DNA of 64,000 nucleotides from NCBI RefSeq assembly GCF_036323735.1, contig NC_086034.1:41477439-41541438 (forward strand), given 5' to 3'. Source of the stretch: Rattus norvegicus. Lineage: Eukaryota > Chordata > Mammalia > Rodentia > Muridae. Under the pieces are notes generated by a model. That model did no database searches. It saw nothing but the letters and a program-made list of their open reading frames with translations, and was not told where the DNA came from. The first letter of the stretch is position 1; each line of letters opens with the position of its first letter. Shown piece after piece: positions 1 to 9,669 of this stretch. The position numbers were made by a program, and so were the translations under genes.

Positions 1-65
1 CGCATGTAATAAGCTTGTTATTCAAGATAGAGCAACGTTTTAAGGAACGGAAACACTGTTTCTCT
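1..65 (+). repeat. Partial monomer at the left edge (end of S4)
   Basis: These bases are the last 65 bp of an S4 subunit, from CGCATGTAATAAGC to TTTCTCT. They show that the array continues to the left of the window. They carry the normal HindIII site and no type marker. Confidence 0.9.
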
Positions 66-85
66 GTGAATTCAGTTAGTTCCCA
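66..85 (+). repeat. 20-bp conserved subunit core (example of about 690)
   Basis: The core GTGAATTCAGTTAGTTCCCA, with at most two or three changes, begins every subunit; the other reference examples are 158-177, 251-270 and 343-362. Core identity between different subunits is 17-18 of 20, against roughly 50-60% over the rest of the subunit. It contains the EcoRI site. A role as a protein-binding box is possible but unproven; it does not match the CENP-B box. Confidence 0.85.
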
Positions 86-157
86 TTAGCAGGCTCTTGT
101 AATATGCGTACTTCTAAAGATTTTTCAAAATTTGGTGTGCCGAATCTGAGTAACATG
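66..157 (+). repeat. Subunit S1 (92 bp), reference copy
   Basis: S1 opens with the conserved core, followed by a middle containing GCAGGCTCTTGTAATATGCG, and ends with an A/T tract (CAAAATTTGG) and GCCGAATCTGAGTAACATG. In types F and F2 it is 91 bp because CCGAATCTGAG becomes CCGAACTGAG, and CTTCTAAAG becomes CTTCTTAAG. In many B copies the segment after the core reads CCCTGTAGC instead of CCCAGTAGC, a useful phase marker. Confidence 0.93.
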
Positions 158-250
158 GTGAATTCGGTTAGTTCCCAATAGGCCGCAGTAGTAATAAGTG
201 GACTGTTCGGGATATAGAAAAATTTTCACGAATGGAATCAAAATTTCTAG
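158..250 (+). repeat. Subunit S2 (93 bp), reference copy
   Basis: S2 is the most type-informative subunit. The stretch just after its core varies between types (AATAGGCCGCAG, ACTAGGCCGTAG, ACGAGGCCGTAG, AATAGGCCTCAG, and GTAAGAGGGG in B). The following half, GGACTGTTCGGGATATAG through AAAATTTCTAG, is nearly invariant across the window. It holds two AnTn tracts whose centres are 21 bp apart. Confidence 0.93.
218..246 (+). other. Phased AnTn tracts in S2 (predicted bend)
   Basis: A5T4 at 218-226 and A4T3 at 240-246 have A/T junctions exactly 21 bp apart, about two helical turns. Tracts in phase like this are known to give sequence-directed curvature. The pair is preserved in nearly every monomer; two copies, near 33061 and 36381, shorten the first part by two bases. 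A third AAAATTT lies in S1 (127-133), 92 bp upstream of the first junction and out of phase. Confidence 0.7.
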
Positions 251-342
251 GCGAATTCAGTGAGTTCCCAATGGGACATGCTTGTATGAGTGTGCTTTTC
301 AATATGTAACAACATTTTAAGGAACGGACTCTAAGTATCATG
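251..342 (+). repeat. Subunit S3 (92 bp), reference copy
   Basis: S3 opens with GCGAATTCAGTGAGTTCCCA. A short inverted repeat, TCCCA-A-TGGGA, follows directly; it is TCCC-AAA-GGGA in type E copies. The rest reads through GCTTGTATGAGTGTGC to an ATTTTAAGGAACGGA tail that closely matches S4. Type B has GTGCCTTTC, type C has GTATTAGTGTG and a one-base deletion (TAAGAACGG), and type G has CTTATTTGAG. Confidence 0.93.
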
Positions 343-435
343 GTGAATTCAGTAGGTTCCCAATAGGATTCGCATGTAATAAGCTTGTTATTCAAGATAG
401 AGCAACGTTTTAAGGAACGGAAACACTGTTTCTCT
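343..435 (+). repeat. Subunit S4 (93 bp), reference copy
   Basis: S4 opens with GTGAATTCAGTAGGTTCCCA and contains the HindIII site inside AATAAGCTTGTTATT, a weak hairpin with an AATAA/TTATT stem. It ends GTTTTAAGGAACGGAAACAC then TGTTTCTCT. From 22.8 kb rightward nearly all type B copies have GAATAAAGTAGG here, which destroys the EcoRI site. E' copies often have AATCTT in place of AAGCTT, which destroys HindIII. Confidence 0.93.
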
Positions 436-2650
436 ATGAATTCAGTTAGTTCCCAGTAGCAGGCTCTTGTAATATGCGTACTTCTAAAGATTTATCAAAA
501 TTTGGTGTGCCGAATCTGAGTAACATGGTGATTTCGGTTAGTTCCCAATAGGCCGCAGTAGTAAGAGGGGACTGTTTGGGATGTAGAAAAATTTTCACGA
601 ATGGAATCAAAATTTCTAGGCGAATTCAGTGAGTTCCCAATGGGACATGCTTGTATGAGTGTGCCTTTCAATATGCAACAACATTTTAAGGAACGGACTC
701 TAAGTATCATGGTGAATTCAGTAGGTTTCCAATAGGATTCGCATGTAATAAGCTTGTTATTCAAGATAGAGCAACGTTTTAAGGAACGGAAACACTGTTT
801 CTCTGTGAATTCAGTTAGTTCCCAGTAGCAGGCTCTTGTAATATGCGTATTTCTAAAGATTTATCAAAATTTGGTGTGACGAATCTGAGTAACATGGTGA
901 ATTCGGTTAGTTCCCACTTGGCCGTAGTTGTAATAAGTGGACTGTTCGGGATATAGAAAAATTTTCACGAATGGACTCAAAATTTCTAGGCGAATTCAGT
1001 GAGTTCCCAATGGGACATGCTTGTATGAGTGTGCTTTTCAATATGTAACAACATTTTAAGAACGGACTCTAAGTATCATGGTGAATTCAGTAGGTTCCCA
1101 ATACGATTCGCATGTAATAAGCTTGTTATTCAAGATAGAGCAACGTTTTAAGGAAGGGAAACACTGTTTCTCTGTGAATTCAGTTAGTTCCCAGTAGCAG
1201 GCTCTTGTAATATGCGTACTTCTAAAGATTTATCAAAATTTGGTGTGCCGAATCTGAGTAACATGGTGAATTCGGTTAGTTCCCAATAGGCCTCAGTAGT
1301 AATAAGTGGACTGTTCGGGATATAGAAAAATTTTCAAGAATGGAATCAAAATTTCTAGGCGAATTCAGTGAGTTCCCAAAGGGACATTTTTGTATGAGTG
1401 TGCTTTTCAATATGTAACAACATTTTAAGAACGGACTCTAAGTATCATGGTGAATTCAGTAGGTTCCCAATAGGATTCGCATGTAATAAGCTTGTTATTC
1501 AAGATAGAGCAACGTTTTAAGGAACAGAAACACTGTTTCTCTGTGAATTCAGTTAGTTCCCAGTAGCAGGCTCTTGTAATATGCGTACTTCTAAAGATTT
1601 ATCAAAATTTGGTGTGCGGAATCTGAGTAACATGGTGAATTCGGTTAGTTCCCACGAGGCCGTAGTAGTAATAAGTGGACTGTTCGTGATATAGAAAAAT
1701 TTTCACGAATGGACTCAAAATTTCTAGGCGAATTCAGTGAGTTCCCAATGGGACATGCTTGTATTAGTGTGCTTTTCAATATTTAACAACAATTTAAGGA
1801 ACGGACTCTAAGTATCATGGTGAATTCAGTAGGTTCCCAATAGGATTCGCATGTAATAAGCTTGTTATTCAAGATAGAGCAACGTTTTAAGGAACGGAAA
1901 CACTGTTTCTCTGTGAATTCAGTTAGTTCCCAGTAGCAGGCTCTTGTAATATGCGTACTTCTAAAGATTTATCAAAATTTGGTGTGCCGAATCTGAGTAA
2001 CATGGTGAATTCGGTTAGTTCCCAATAGGCCGCAGTAGTAAGAGGGGACTGTTCGGGATATAGAAAAATTTTCACGAATGGAATCAAAATTTCTAGGCGA
2101 ATTCAGTGAGTTCCCAATGGGACATGCTTGTATGAGTGTGCCTTTCAATATGTAACAACATTTTAAGGAACGGACTCTAAGTATCATGGTGAATTCAGTA
2201 GGTTCCCAATAGGATTCGCATGTAATAAGCTTGTTATTCAAGATAGAGCAACGATTTAAGGAACGGAAACACTGTTTCTCTGTGTATTCAGTTAGTTCCC
2301 AGTAGCAGGCTCTTGTAATATGCGTACTTCTAAAGATTTATCAAAATTTGGTGTGCCGAATCTGAGTAACATGGTGAATTCGGTTAGTTCCCACGAGGCC
2401 GTAGTAGTAATAAGTGGACTGTTCGGGATATAGAAAAATTTTCACGAATGGACTCAAAATTTCTAGGCGAATTCATTTAGTTCCCAATGGGACATGCTTG
2501 TATGAGTGTGCTTTTCAATATTTAACAACATTTTAAGAACGGACTCTAAGTATCATGGTGAATTCAGTAGGTTCCCAATAGGATTCGCATGTAATAAGCT
2601 TGTTATTCAAGATAGAGCAACGTTTTAAGGAACGGAAACACTGTTTCTCT
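436..2650 (+). repeat. HOR-I copy 1, 6-mer B-C-K-L-B-M (2215 bp)
   Basis: Six monomers in the order B, C-like (CACTTGGCCG), K (GGCCTCAG with CATTTTTGTATG), L (CACGAGGCC, GTATTAGTG and CAATATTTAAC), B, M (CACGAGGCC with GAATTCATTTAG). The first B carries GTGATTTCGG and GGGATGTAG, markers repeated exactly in the first B of copy 2, 2215 bp downstream. The two B monomers differ (TGCAACAAC versus TGTAACAAC), so the true unit is the 6-mer and not a shorter period. Confidence 0.88.
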
Positions 2651-5236
2651 GTGAATTCAGTTAGTTCCCAGTAGCAGGCTCTTGTAATATGCGTACTTCT
2701 AAAGATTTATCAAAATTTGGTGTGCCGAATCTGAGTAACATGGTGATTTCGGTTAGTTCCCAATAGGCCGCAGTAGTAAGAGGGGACTGTTTGGGATGTA
2801 GAAAAATTTTCACGAATGGAATCAAAATTTCTAGGCGAATTCAGTGAGTTCCCAATGGGACATGCTTGTATGAGTGTGCCTTTCAATATGCAACAACATT
2901 TTAAGGAACGGACTCTAAGTATCATGGTGAATTCAGTAGGTTTCCAATAGGATTCGCATGTAATAAGCTTGTTATTCAAGATAGAGCAACGTTTTAAGGA
3001 ACGGAAACACTGTTTCTCTGTGAATTCAGTTAGTTCCCAGTAGCAGGCTCTTGTAATATGCGTACTTCTAAAGATTTATCAAAATTTGGTGTGACGAATC
3101 TGAGTAACATGGTGAATTCGGTTAGTTCCCACTTGGCCGTAGTTGTAATAAGTGGACTGTTCGGGATATAGAAAAATTTTCACGAATGGACTCAAAATTT
3201 CTAGGCGAATTCAGTGAGTTCCCAATGGGACATGCTTGTATGAGTGTGCTTTTCAATATGTAACAACATTTTAAGAACGGACTCTAAGTATCATGGTGAA
3301 TTCAGTAGGTTCCCAATACGATTCGCATGTAATAAGCTTGTTATTCAAGATAGAGCAACGTTTTAAGGAAGGGAAACACTGTTTCTCTGTGAATTCAGTT
3401 AGTTCCCAGTAGCAGGCTCTTGTAATATGCGTACTTCTAAAGATTTATCAAAATTTGGTGTGCCGAATCTGAGTAACATGGTGAATTCGGTTAGTTCCCA
3501 ATAGGCCTCAGTAGTAATAAGTGGACTGTTCGGGATATAGAAAAATTTTCAAGAATGGAATCAAAATTTCTAGGCGAATTCAGTGAGTTCCCAAAGGGAC
3601 ATTTTTGTATGAGTGTGCTTTTCAATATGTAACAACATTTTAAGGAACGGACTCTAAGTATCATGGTGAATTCAGTAGGTTCCCAATAGGATTCGCATGT
3701 AATAAGCTTGTTATTCAAGATAGAGCAACGTTTTAAGGAACAGAAACACTGTTTCTCTGTGAATTCAGTTAGTTCCCAGTAGCAGGCTCTTGTAATATGC
3801 GTACTTCTAAAGATTTATCAAAATTTGGTGTGCCGAATCTGAGTAACATGGTGAATTCGGTTAGTTCCCACGAGGCCGTAGTAGTAATAAGTGGACTGTT
3901 CGTGATATAGAAAAATTTTCACGAATGGACTCAAAATTTCTAGGCGAATTCAGTGAGTTCCCAATGGGACATGCTTGTATTAGTGTGCTTTTCAATATTT
4001 AACAACAATTTAAGGAACGGACTCTAAGTATCATGGTGAATTCAGTAGGTTCCCAATAGGATTCGCATGTAATAAGCTTGTTATTCAAGATAGAGCAACG
4101 TTTTAAGGAACGGAAACACTGTTTCTCTGTGAATTCAGTTAGTTCCCAGTAGCAGGCTCTTGTAATATGCGTACTTCTAAAGATTTATCAAAATTTGGTG
4201 TGCCGAATCTGAGTAACATGGTGAATTCGGTTAGTTCCCAATAGGCCGCAGTAGTAAGAGGGGACTGTTCGGGATATAGAAAAATTTTCACGAATGGAAT
4301 CAAAATTTCTAGGCGAATTCAGTGAGTTCCCAATGGGACATGCTTGTATGAGTGTGCCTTTCAATATGTAACAACATTTTAAGGAACGGACTCTAAGTAT
4401 CATGGTGAATTCAGTAGGTTCCCAATAGGATTCGCATGTAATAAGCTTGTTATTCAAGATAGAGCAACGATTTAAGGAACGGAAACACTGTTTCTCTGTG
4501 TATTCAGTTAGTTCCCAGTAGCAGGCTCTTGTAATATGCGTACTTCTAAAGATTTATCAAAATTTGGTGTGCCGATTCTGAGTAACATGGTGAATTCGGT
4601 TAGTTCCCACGAGGCCGTAGTAGTAATAAGTGGACTGTTCGGGATATAGAAAAATTTTCACGAATGGACTCAAAATTTCTAGGCGAATTCATTTAGTTCC
4701 CAATGGGACATGCTTGTATGAGTGTGCTTTTCAATATTTAACAACATTTTAAGAACGGACTCTAAGTATCATGGTGAATTCAGTAGGTTCCCAATAGGAT
4801 TCGCATGTAATAAGCTTGTTATTCAAGATAGAGCAACGTTTTAAGGAACGGAAACACTGTTTCTCTGTGAATTCAGTTAGTTCCCAGTAGCAGGCTCTTG
4901 TAATATGCGTACTTCTAAAGATTTATCAAAATTTGGTGTGCCGAATCTGAGTAACATGGTGAATTCGGTTAGTTCCCACGAGGCCGTAGTAGTAATAAGT
5001 GGACTGTTCGGGATATAGAAAAATTTTCACGAATGGACTCAAAATTTCTAGGCGAATTCAGTGAGTTCCCAATGGGACATGCTTGTATGAGTGTTCTTTT
5101 CAATATGTAACAACATTTTAAGGAACGGACTCTAAGTATCATGGTGAATTCAGTAGGTTCCCAATAGGATTCGCATGTAATAAGCTTGTTATTCAAGATA
5201 GAGCAACGTTTTAAGGAACGGAAACACTGTTTCTCT
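2651..5236 (+). repeat. HOR-I copy 2, 7-mer B-C-K-L-B-M-N (2586 bp)
   Basis: This has the same six monomers in the same order with the same private markers as copy 1, followed by one extra monomer N (CACGAGGCC, GTGTTCTTTTC in S3) at about 4867-5236. The gain is exactly one monomer and keeps the phase, as expected from unequal exchange between monomers. Confidence 0.86.
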
Positions 5237-7821
5237 GTGAATTCAGTTAGTTCCCAGTAGCAGGCTCTTGTAATATGCGTACTTCTAAAGATTTATCAAA
5301 ATTTGGTGTGCCGAATCTGAGTAACATGGTGATTTCGGTTAGTTCCCAATAGGCCGCAGTAGTAAGAGGGGACTGTTTGGGATATAGAAAAATTTTCACG
5401 AATGGAATCAAAATTTCTAGGCGAATTCAGTGAGTTCCCAATGGGACATGCTTGTATGAGTGTGCCTTTCAATATGCAACAACATTTTAAGGAACGGACT
5501 CTAAGTATCATGGTGAATTCAGTAGGTTCCCAATAGGATTCGCATGTAATAAGCTTGTTATTCAAGATAGAGCAACGTTTTAAGGAACGGAAACACTGTT
5601 TCTCTGTGAATTCAGTTAGTTCCCAGTAGCAGGCTCTTGTAATATGCGTACTTCTAAAGATTTATCAAAATTTGGTGTGCCGAATCTGAGTAACATGGTG
5701 AATTCGGTTAGTTCCCACTAGGCCGTAGTTGTAATAAGTGGACTGTTCGGGATATAGAAAAATTTTCACGAATGGACTCAAAATTTCTAGGCAAATTCAG
5801 TGAGTTCCCAATGGGACATGCTTGTATGAGTGTGCTTTTCAATATGTAACAACATTTTAATAACGGACTCTAAGTATCATGGTGAATTCAGTAGGTTCCC
5901 AATACGATTCGCATGTAATAAGCTTGTTATTCAAGATAGAGCAACGTTTTAAGGAATGGAAACACTGTTTCTCTGTGAATTCAGTTAGTTCCCAGTAGCA
6001 GGCTCTTGTAATATGCGTACTTCTAAAGATTTATCAAAATTTGGTGTGCCGAATCTGAGTAACATGGTGAATTCGGTTAGTTCCCAATAGGCCTCAGTAG
6101 TAATAAGTGGACTGTTCGGGATATAGAAAAATTTTCACGAATGGAATCAAAATTTCTAGGCGAATTCAGTGAGTTCCCAATGGGACATGCTTGTATGAGT
6201 GTGCTTTTCAATATGTAACAACATTTTAAGGAACGGACTCTAAGTATCATAGTGAATTCAGTAGGTTCCCAATAGGATTCGCATGTAATAAGCTTGTTAT
6301 TCAAGATAGAGCAACGTTTTAAGGAACAGAAACACTGTTTCTCTGTGAATTCAGTTAGTTCCCAGTAGCAGGCTCTTGTAATATGCGTACTTCTAAAGAT
6401 TTATCAAAATTTAGTGTGCCGAATCTGAGTAACATGGTGAATTCGGTTAGTTCCCACGAGGCCGTAGTAGTAATAAGTGGACTGTTCGGTATATAGAAAA
6501 ATTTTCACGAATGGACTCAAAATTTCTAGGCGAATTCAGTGAGTTCCCAATGGGACATGCTTGTATTAGTGTGCTTTTCAATATTTAACAACAATTTAAG
6601 GAACGGACTCTAAGTATCATGGTGAATTCAGTAGGTTCCCAATAGGATTCGCATGTAATAAGCTTGTTATTCAAGATAGAGCAACGTTTTAAGGAACGGA
6701 AACACTGTTTCTCTGTGAATTCAGTTAGTTCCCAGTAGCAGGCTCTTGTAATATGCGTACTTCTAAAGATTTATCAAAATTTGGTGTGCCGAATCTGAGT
6801 AACATGGTGAATTCGGTTAGTTCCCAATAGGCCGCAGTAGTAAGAGGGGACTGTTCGGGATATAGAAAAATTTTCACGAATGGAATCAAAATTTCTAGGC
6901 GAATTCAGTGAGTTCCCAATGGGACATGCTTGTATGAGTGTGCCTTTCAATATGTAACAACATTTTAAGGAACGGACTCTAAGTATCATGGTGAATTCAG
7001 TAGGTTCCCAATAGGATTCGCATGTAATAAGCTTGTTATTCAAGATAGAGCAACGATTTAAGGAACGGAAACACTGTTTCTCTGTGTATTCAGTTAGTTC
7101 CCAGTAGCAGGCTCTTGTAATATGTGTACTTCTAAAGATTTATCAAAATTTGGTGTGCCGAATCTGAGTAACATGGTGAATTCGGTTAGTTCCCACGAGG
7201 CCGTAGTAGTAATAAGTGGACTGTTCGGGATATAGAAAAATTTTCACGAATGGACTCAAAATTTCTAGGCGAATTCATTGAGTTCCCAATGGGACATGCT
7301 TGTATGAGTGTGCTTTTCAATATTTAACAACATTTTAAGAACGGACTCTAAGTATCATGGTGAATTCAGTAGGTTCCCAATAGGATTCGCATGTAATAAG
7401 CTTGTTATTCAAGATAGAGCAACATTTTAAGGAACGGAAACACTGTTTCTCTGTGAATTCAGTTAGTTCCCAGTAGCAGGCTCTTGTAATATGCGTACTT
7501 CTAAAGATTTATCAAAATTTGGTGTGCCGAATCTTAGTAACATGGTGAATTCGGTTAGTTCCCACGAGGCCGTAGTAGTAAAAAGTGGACTGTTCGGGAT
7601 ATAGAAAAATTTTCACGAATGGACTCAAAATTTCTAGGCGAATTCAGTGAGTTCCCAATGGGACATGCTTGTATGAGTGTGCTTTTCAATATGTAACAAT
7701 ATTTTAAGAACGGACTCTAAGTATCATGGTGAATTCAGTAGGTTCCCAATAGGATTCGCATGTAATAAGCTTGTTATTCAAGATAGAGCAACGTTTTAAG
7801 GAACGGAAACACTGTTTCTCT
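5237..7821 (+). repeat. HOR-I copy 3, 7-mer (2585 bp)
   Basis: B, C, K, L, B, M and a final N-like monomer. It keeps the copy 2 length but has drifted. The first B has GGGATATAG in place of GGGATGTAG, K has ATGGGACATGC in place of CATTTTTG, and M has GAATTCATTGAG. Copies 1 and 2 therefore look closer to each other than to copy 3. Confidence 0.85.
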
Positions 7822-8190
7822 GTGAATTCAGTTAGTTCCCAGTAGCAGGCTCTTGTAATATGCGTACTTCTAAAGATTTATCAAAATTTGGTGTGCCGAT
7901 CTGAGTAACCTGGTGAATTCTGTTAGTTTCCAATAGGCCGCAATAGTAATAAGTGGACTGTTCGGGATATAGAAAAATTTTCACGATTGGAATCAAAATT
8001 TCTAGGCGAATTCAGTGAGTTCCCAAAGGGACATTCTTGTGTGAGTGTGCTTTTCAATATGTAACGACATTTTAAGGAACGGACTCTAAGTATCATGGTG
8101 AATTCAGTAGGTTCCCAATAGGATTCGCATGTAATAAGCTTGTTATTCAAGATAGAGCAACGTTTTAAGGAACGGAAACACTGTTTCTAT
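7822..8190 (+). repeat. Boundary monomer P between HOR-I and HOR-II
   Basis: This is an unusually divergent monomer. It has a one-base deletion in S1 (CCGATCTGAG), ACCTGGTG in place of ACATGGTG, TTCTGTTAGTTTCC at the S2 core, CACGATTGG, CATTCTTGTGTG and GTAACGAC. Divergent monomers are expected where two homogenised domains meet. Confidence 0.75.
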
Positions 8191-9669
8191 GTGAATTCAG
8201 TTAGTTCCCAGTAGCAGGCTCTTGTAATATGCGTACTTCTTAAGATTTATCAAAATTTGGTGTGCCGAATCTGAGTAACATGGTGAATTCGTTTAGTTCC
8301 CAATAGGCCGCAGTAGTGATAAGTGGACTGTTCGGGATATAGAAAAATTTTCACGAATGGAATCAAAATTTCTAGGCGAATTCAGTGAGTTCCCAATGGG
8401 ACATGCTTGTATGAGTGTGCTTTTCAATATGTAACAACATTTTAAGGAACAAACTCTAAGTATCATGGTGAATTCAGTAGGTTCCCAATAGGATTCGCAT
8501 GTAATAAGCTTGTTATTCAAGATAGAGCAAAGTTTTAAGGAACGGAAACACTGTTTCTCTGTGAATTCAGTTAGTTCCCAGTAGCAGGCTCTTGTAATAT
8601 GCGTACTTCTAAAGATTTATCAAAATTTGGTGTGCCGAATCGGAGTAACATGGTGAATTCGGTTAGTTCCCACGAGGCCGTAGTAGTAATAAGTGGACTA
8701 TTCGGGATATAGAAAAATTTTCACGAATGTAATCAAAATTTCTAGGCGAATTCAGTGAGTTCCCAATGGGACATGCTTGTATGAGTGTGCTTTTCAATAT
8801 GTAACAACATTATAAGAACGGACTCTAAGTATCATGGTGAATTCAGTAGGTTCCCAATAGGATTCGCATGTAATAAGCTTGTTATTCAAGATAGAGCAAC
8901 GTTTTAAGGAACGGAAACACTGTTTCTCTGTGAATTCAGTTAGTTCCCAGTAGCAGGCTATTGTAATATGGGTACTTCTTAAGATTTATCAAAATTTGGT
9001 GTGCCGAATCTGAGTAACATCGTGAATTCGGTTAGTTCCCAATAGGCCGCAGTAGTTTTAAGTGGACTGTTCGGGATATAGAAAAATTTTCACGAATGGA
9101 ATCAAAATATCTAGGCGAATTCAGTGAGTTCCCAATGGGACATGCTTGTATGAGTGTGCTTTTCAATATGTAACAACATTTTAAGGAACGGACTCTAAGT
9201 ATCATGGTGAATTCAGTAGGTTCCCAATAGGATTCGCATGTAATAAGCTTGTTATTCAAGATAGAGCAACGTTTTAAGGAACGGAAACACTGTTTCTCTG
9301 TGAATTCAGTTAGTTCCCAGTAGCAGGCTCTTGTAATATGCGTACTTCTAAAGATTTATGAAAATTTGGTGTGCCGAATCTGAGTAACATGGTGAATTCG
9401 GTTAGTTCCCACTAGGACGCAGTAGTAATAAGTGGACTGTTCGGGATATAGAAAAATTTTCACGAATGGACTCAAAATTTCTAGGCGAATTCAGTGAGTT
9501 CCCAATGGGACATGCTTGTATGAGTGTGCTTTTCAATATGTAACAACAATTTAAGGAACGGACTCTAAGTATCGTGGTGAATTCAGTAGATTCCCAATAG
9601 GATTCGCATGTAATAAGCTTGTTATTCAAGATAGAGCAACGTTTTAAGGAACAGAAACACTGTTTCTCT
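8191..9669 (+). repeat. HOR-II copy 1, 4-mer (1479 bp)
   Basis: Four monomers: one with GTAGTGATAAG and GGAACAAACTC, one N (CACGAGGCC), one with GGCTATTGTAATATGGG and ACATCGTG, and one with CACTAGGACGC. Odd positions carry AATAGGCC and even positions carry ACGAGG- or ACTAGG-type S2, so a 2-mer rhythm lies beneath the 4-mer. Confidence 0.82.

Larger units (their letters stand above)
66..435 (+). repeat. Reference monomer (type A), four subunits S1-S4
   Basis: This is the first complete monomer when the phase is set at the S1 core. GAATTC lies at 68, 160, 253 and 345, and the next monomer's at 438, giving spacings of 92, 93, 92 and 93 bp. Ungapped or one-gap hand alignment of the four subunits gives about 59-68% identity for the pairs I counted (S1-S3 54/92, S2-S3 60/93, S2-S4 62/93, S3-S4 63/92). 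All four are therefore diverged copies of one ancestral ~92-bp repeat. The monomer length of 370 bp is close to two nucleosome repeats. This copy has a private CCCATTAGC in S1 and TTTTTCAAAA in place of TTTATCAAAA. Confidence 0.95.

Noticed and set aside
206..222. Possible CENP-B box around TTCGGGATATAG in S2.
   Set aside because: The mammalian CENP-B box pattern is NTTCGNNNNANNCGGGN. S2 matches TTCG and the central A, but the required CGGG is GAAA. I saw no better match on either strand.
376..390. AATAAGCTTGTTATT in S4 as a replication-origin or terminator hairpin.
   Set aside because: The stem is only five A/T pairs with a five-base loop, has no T-run context tied to a gene, and exists only because it is part of the repeated unit. 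It is noted only as the segment lost in the 18-bp deletion.
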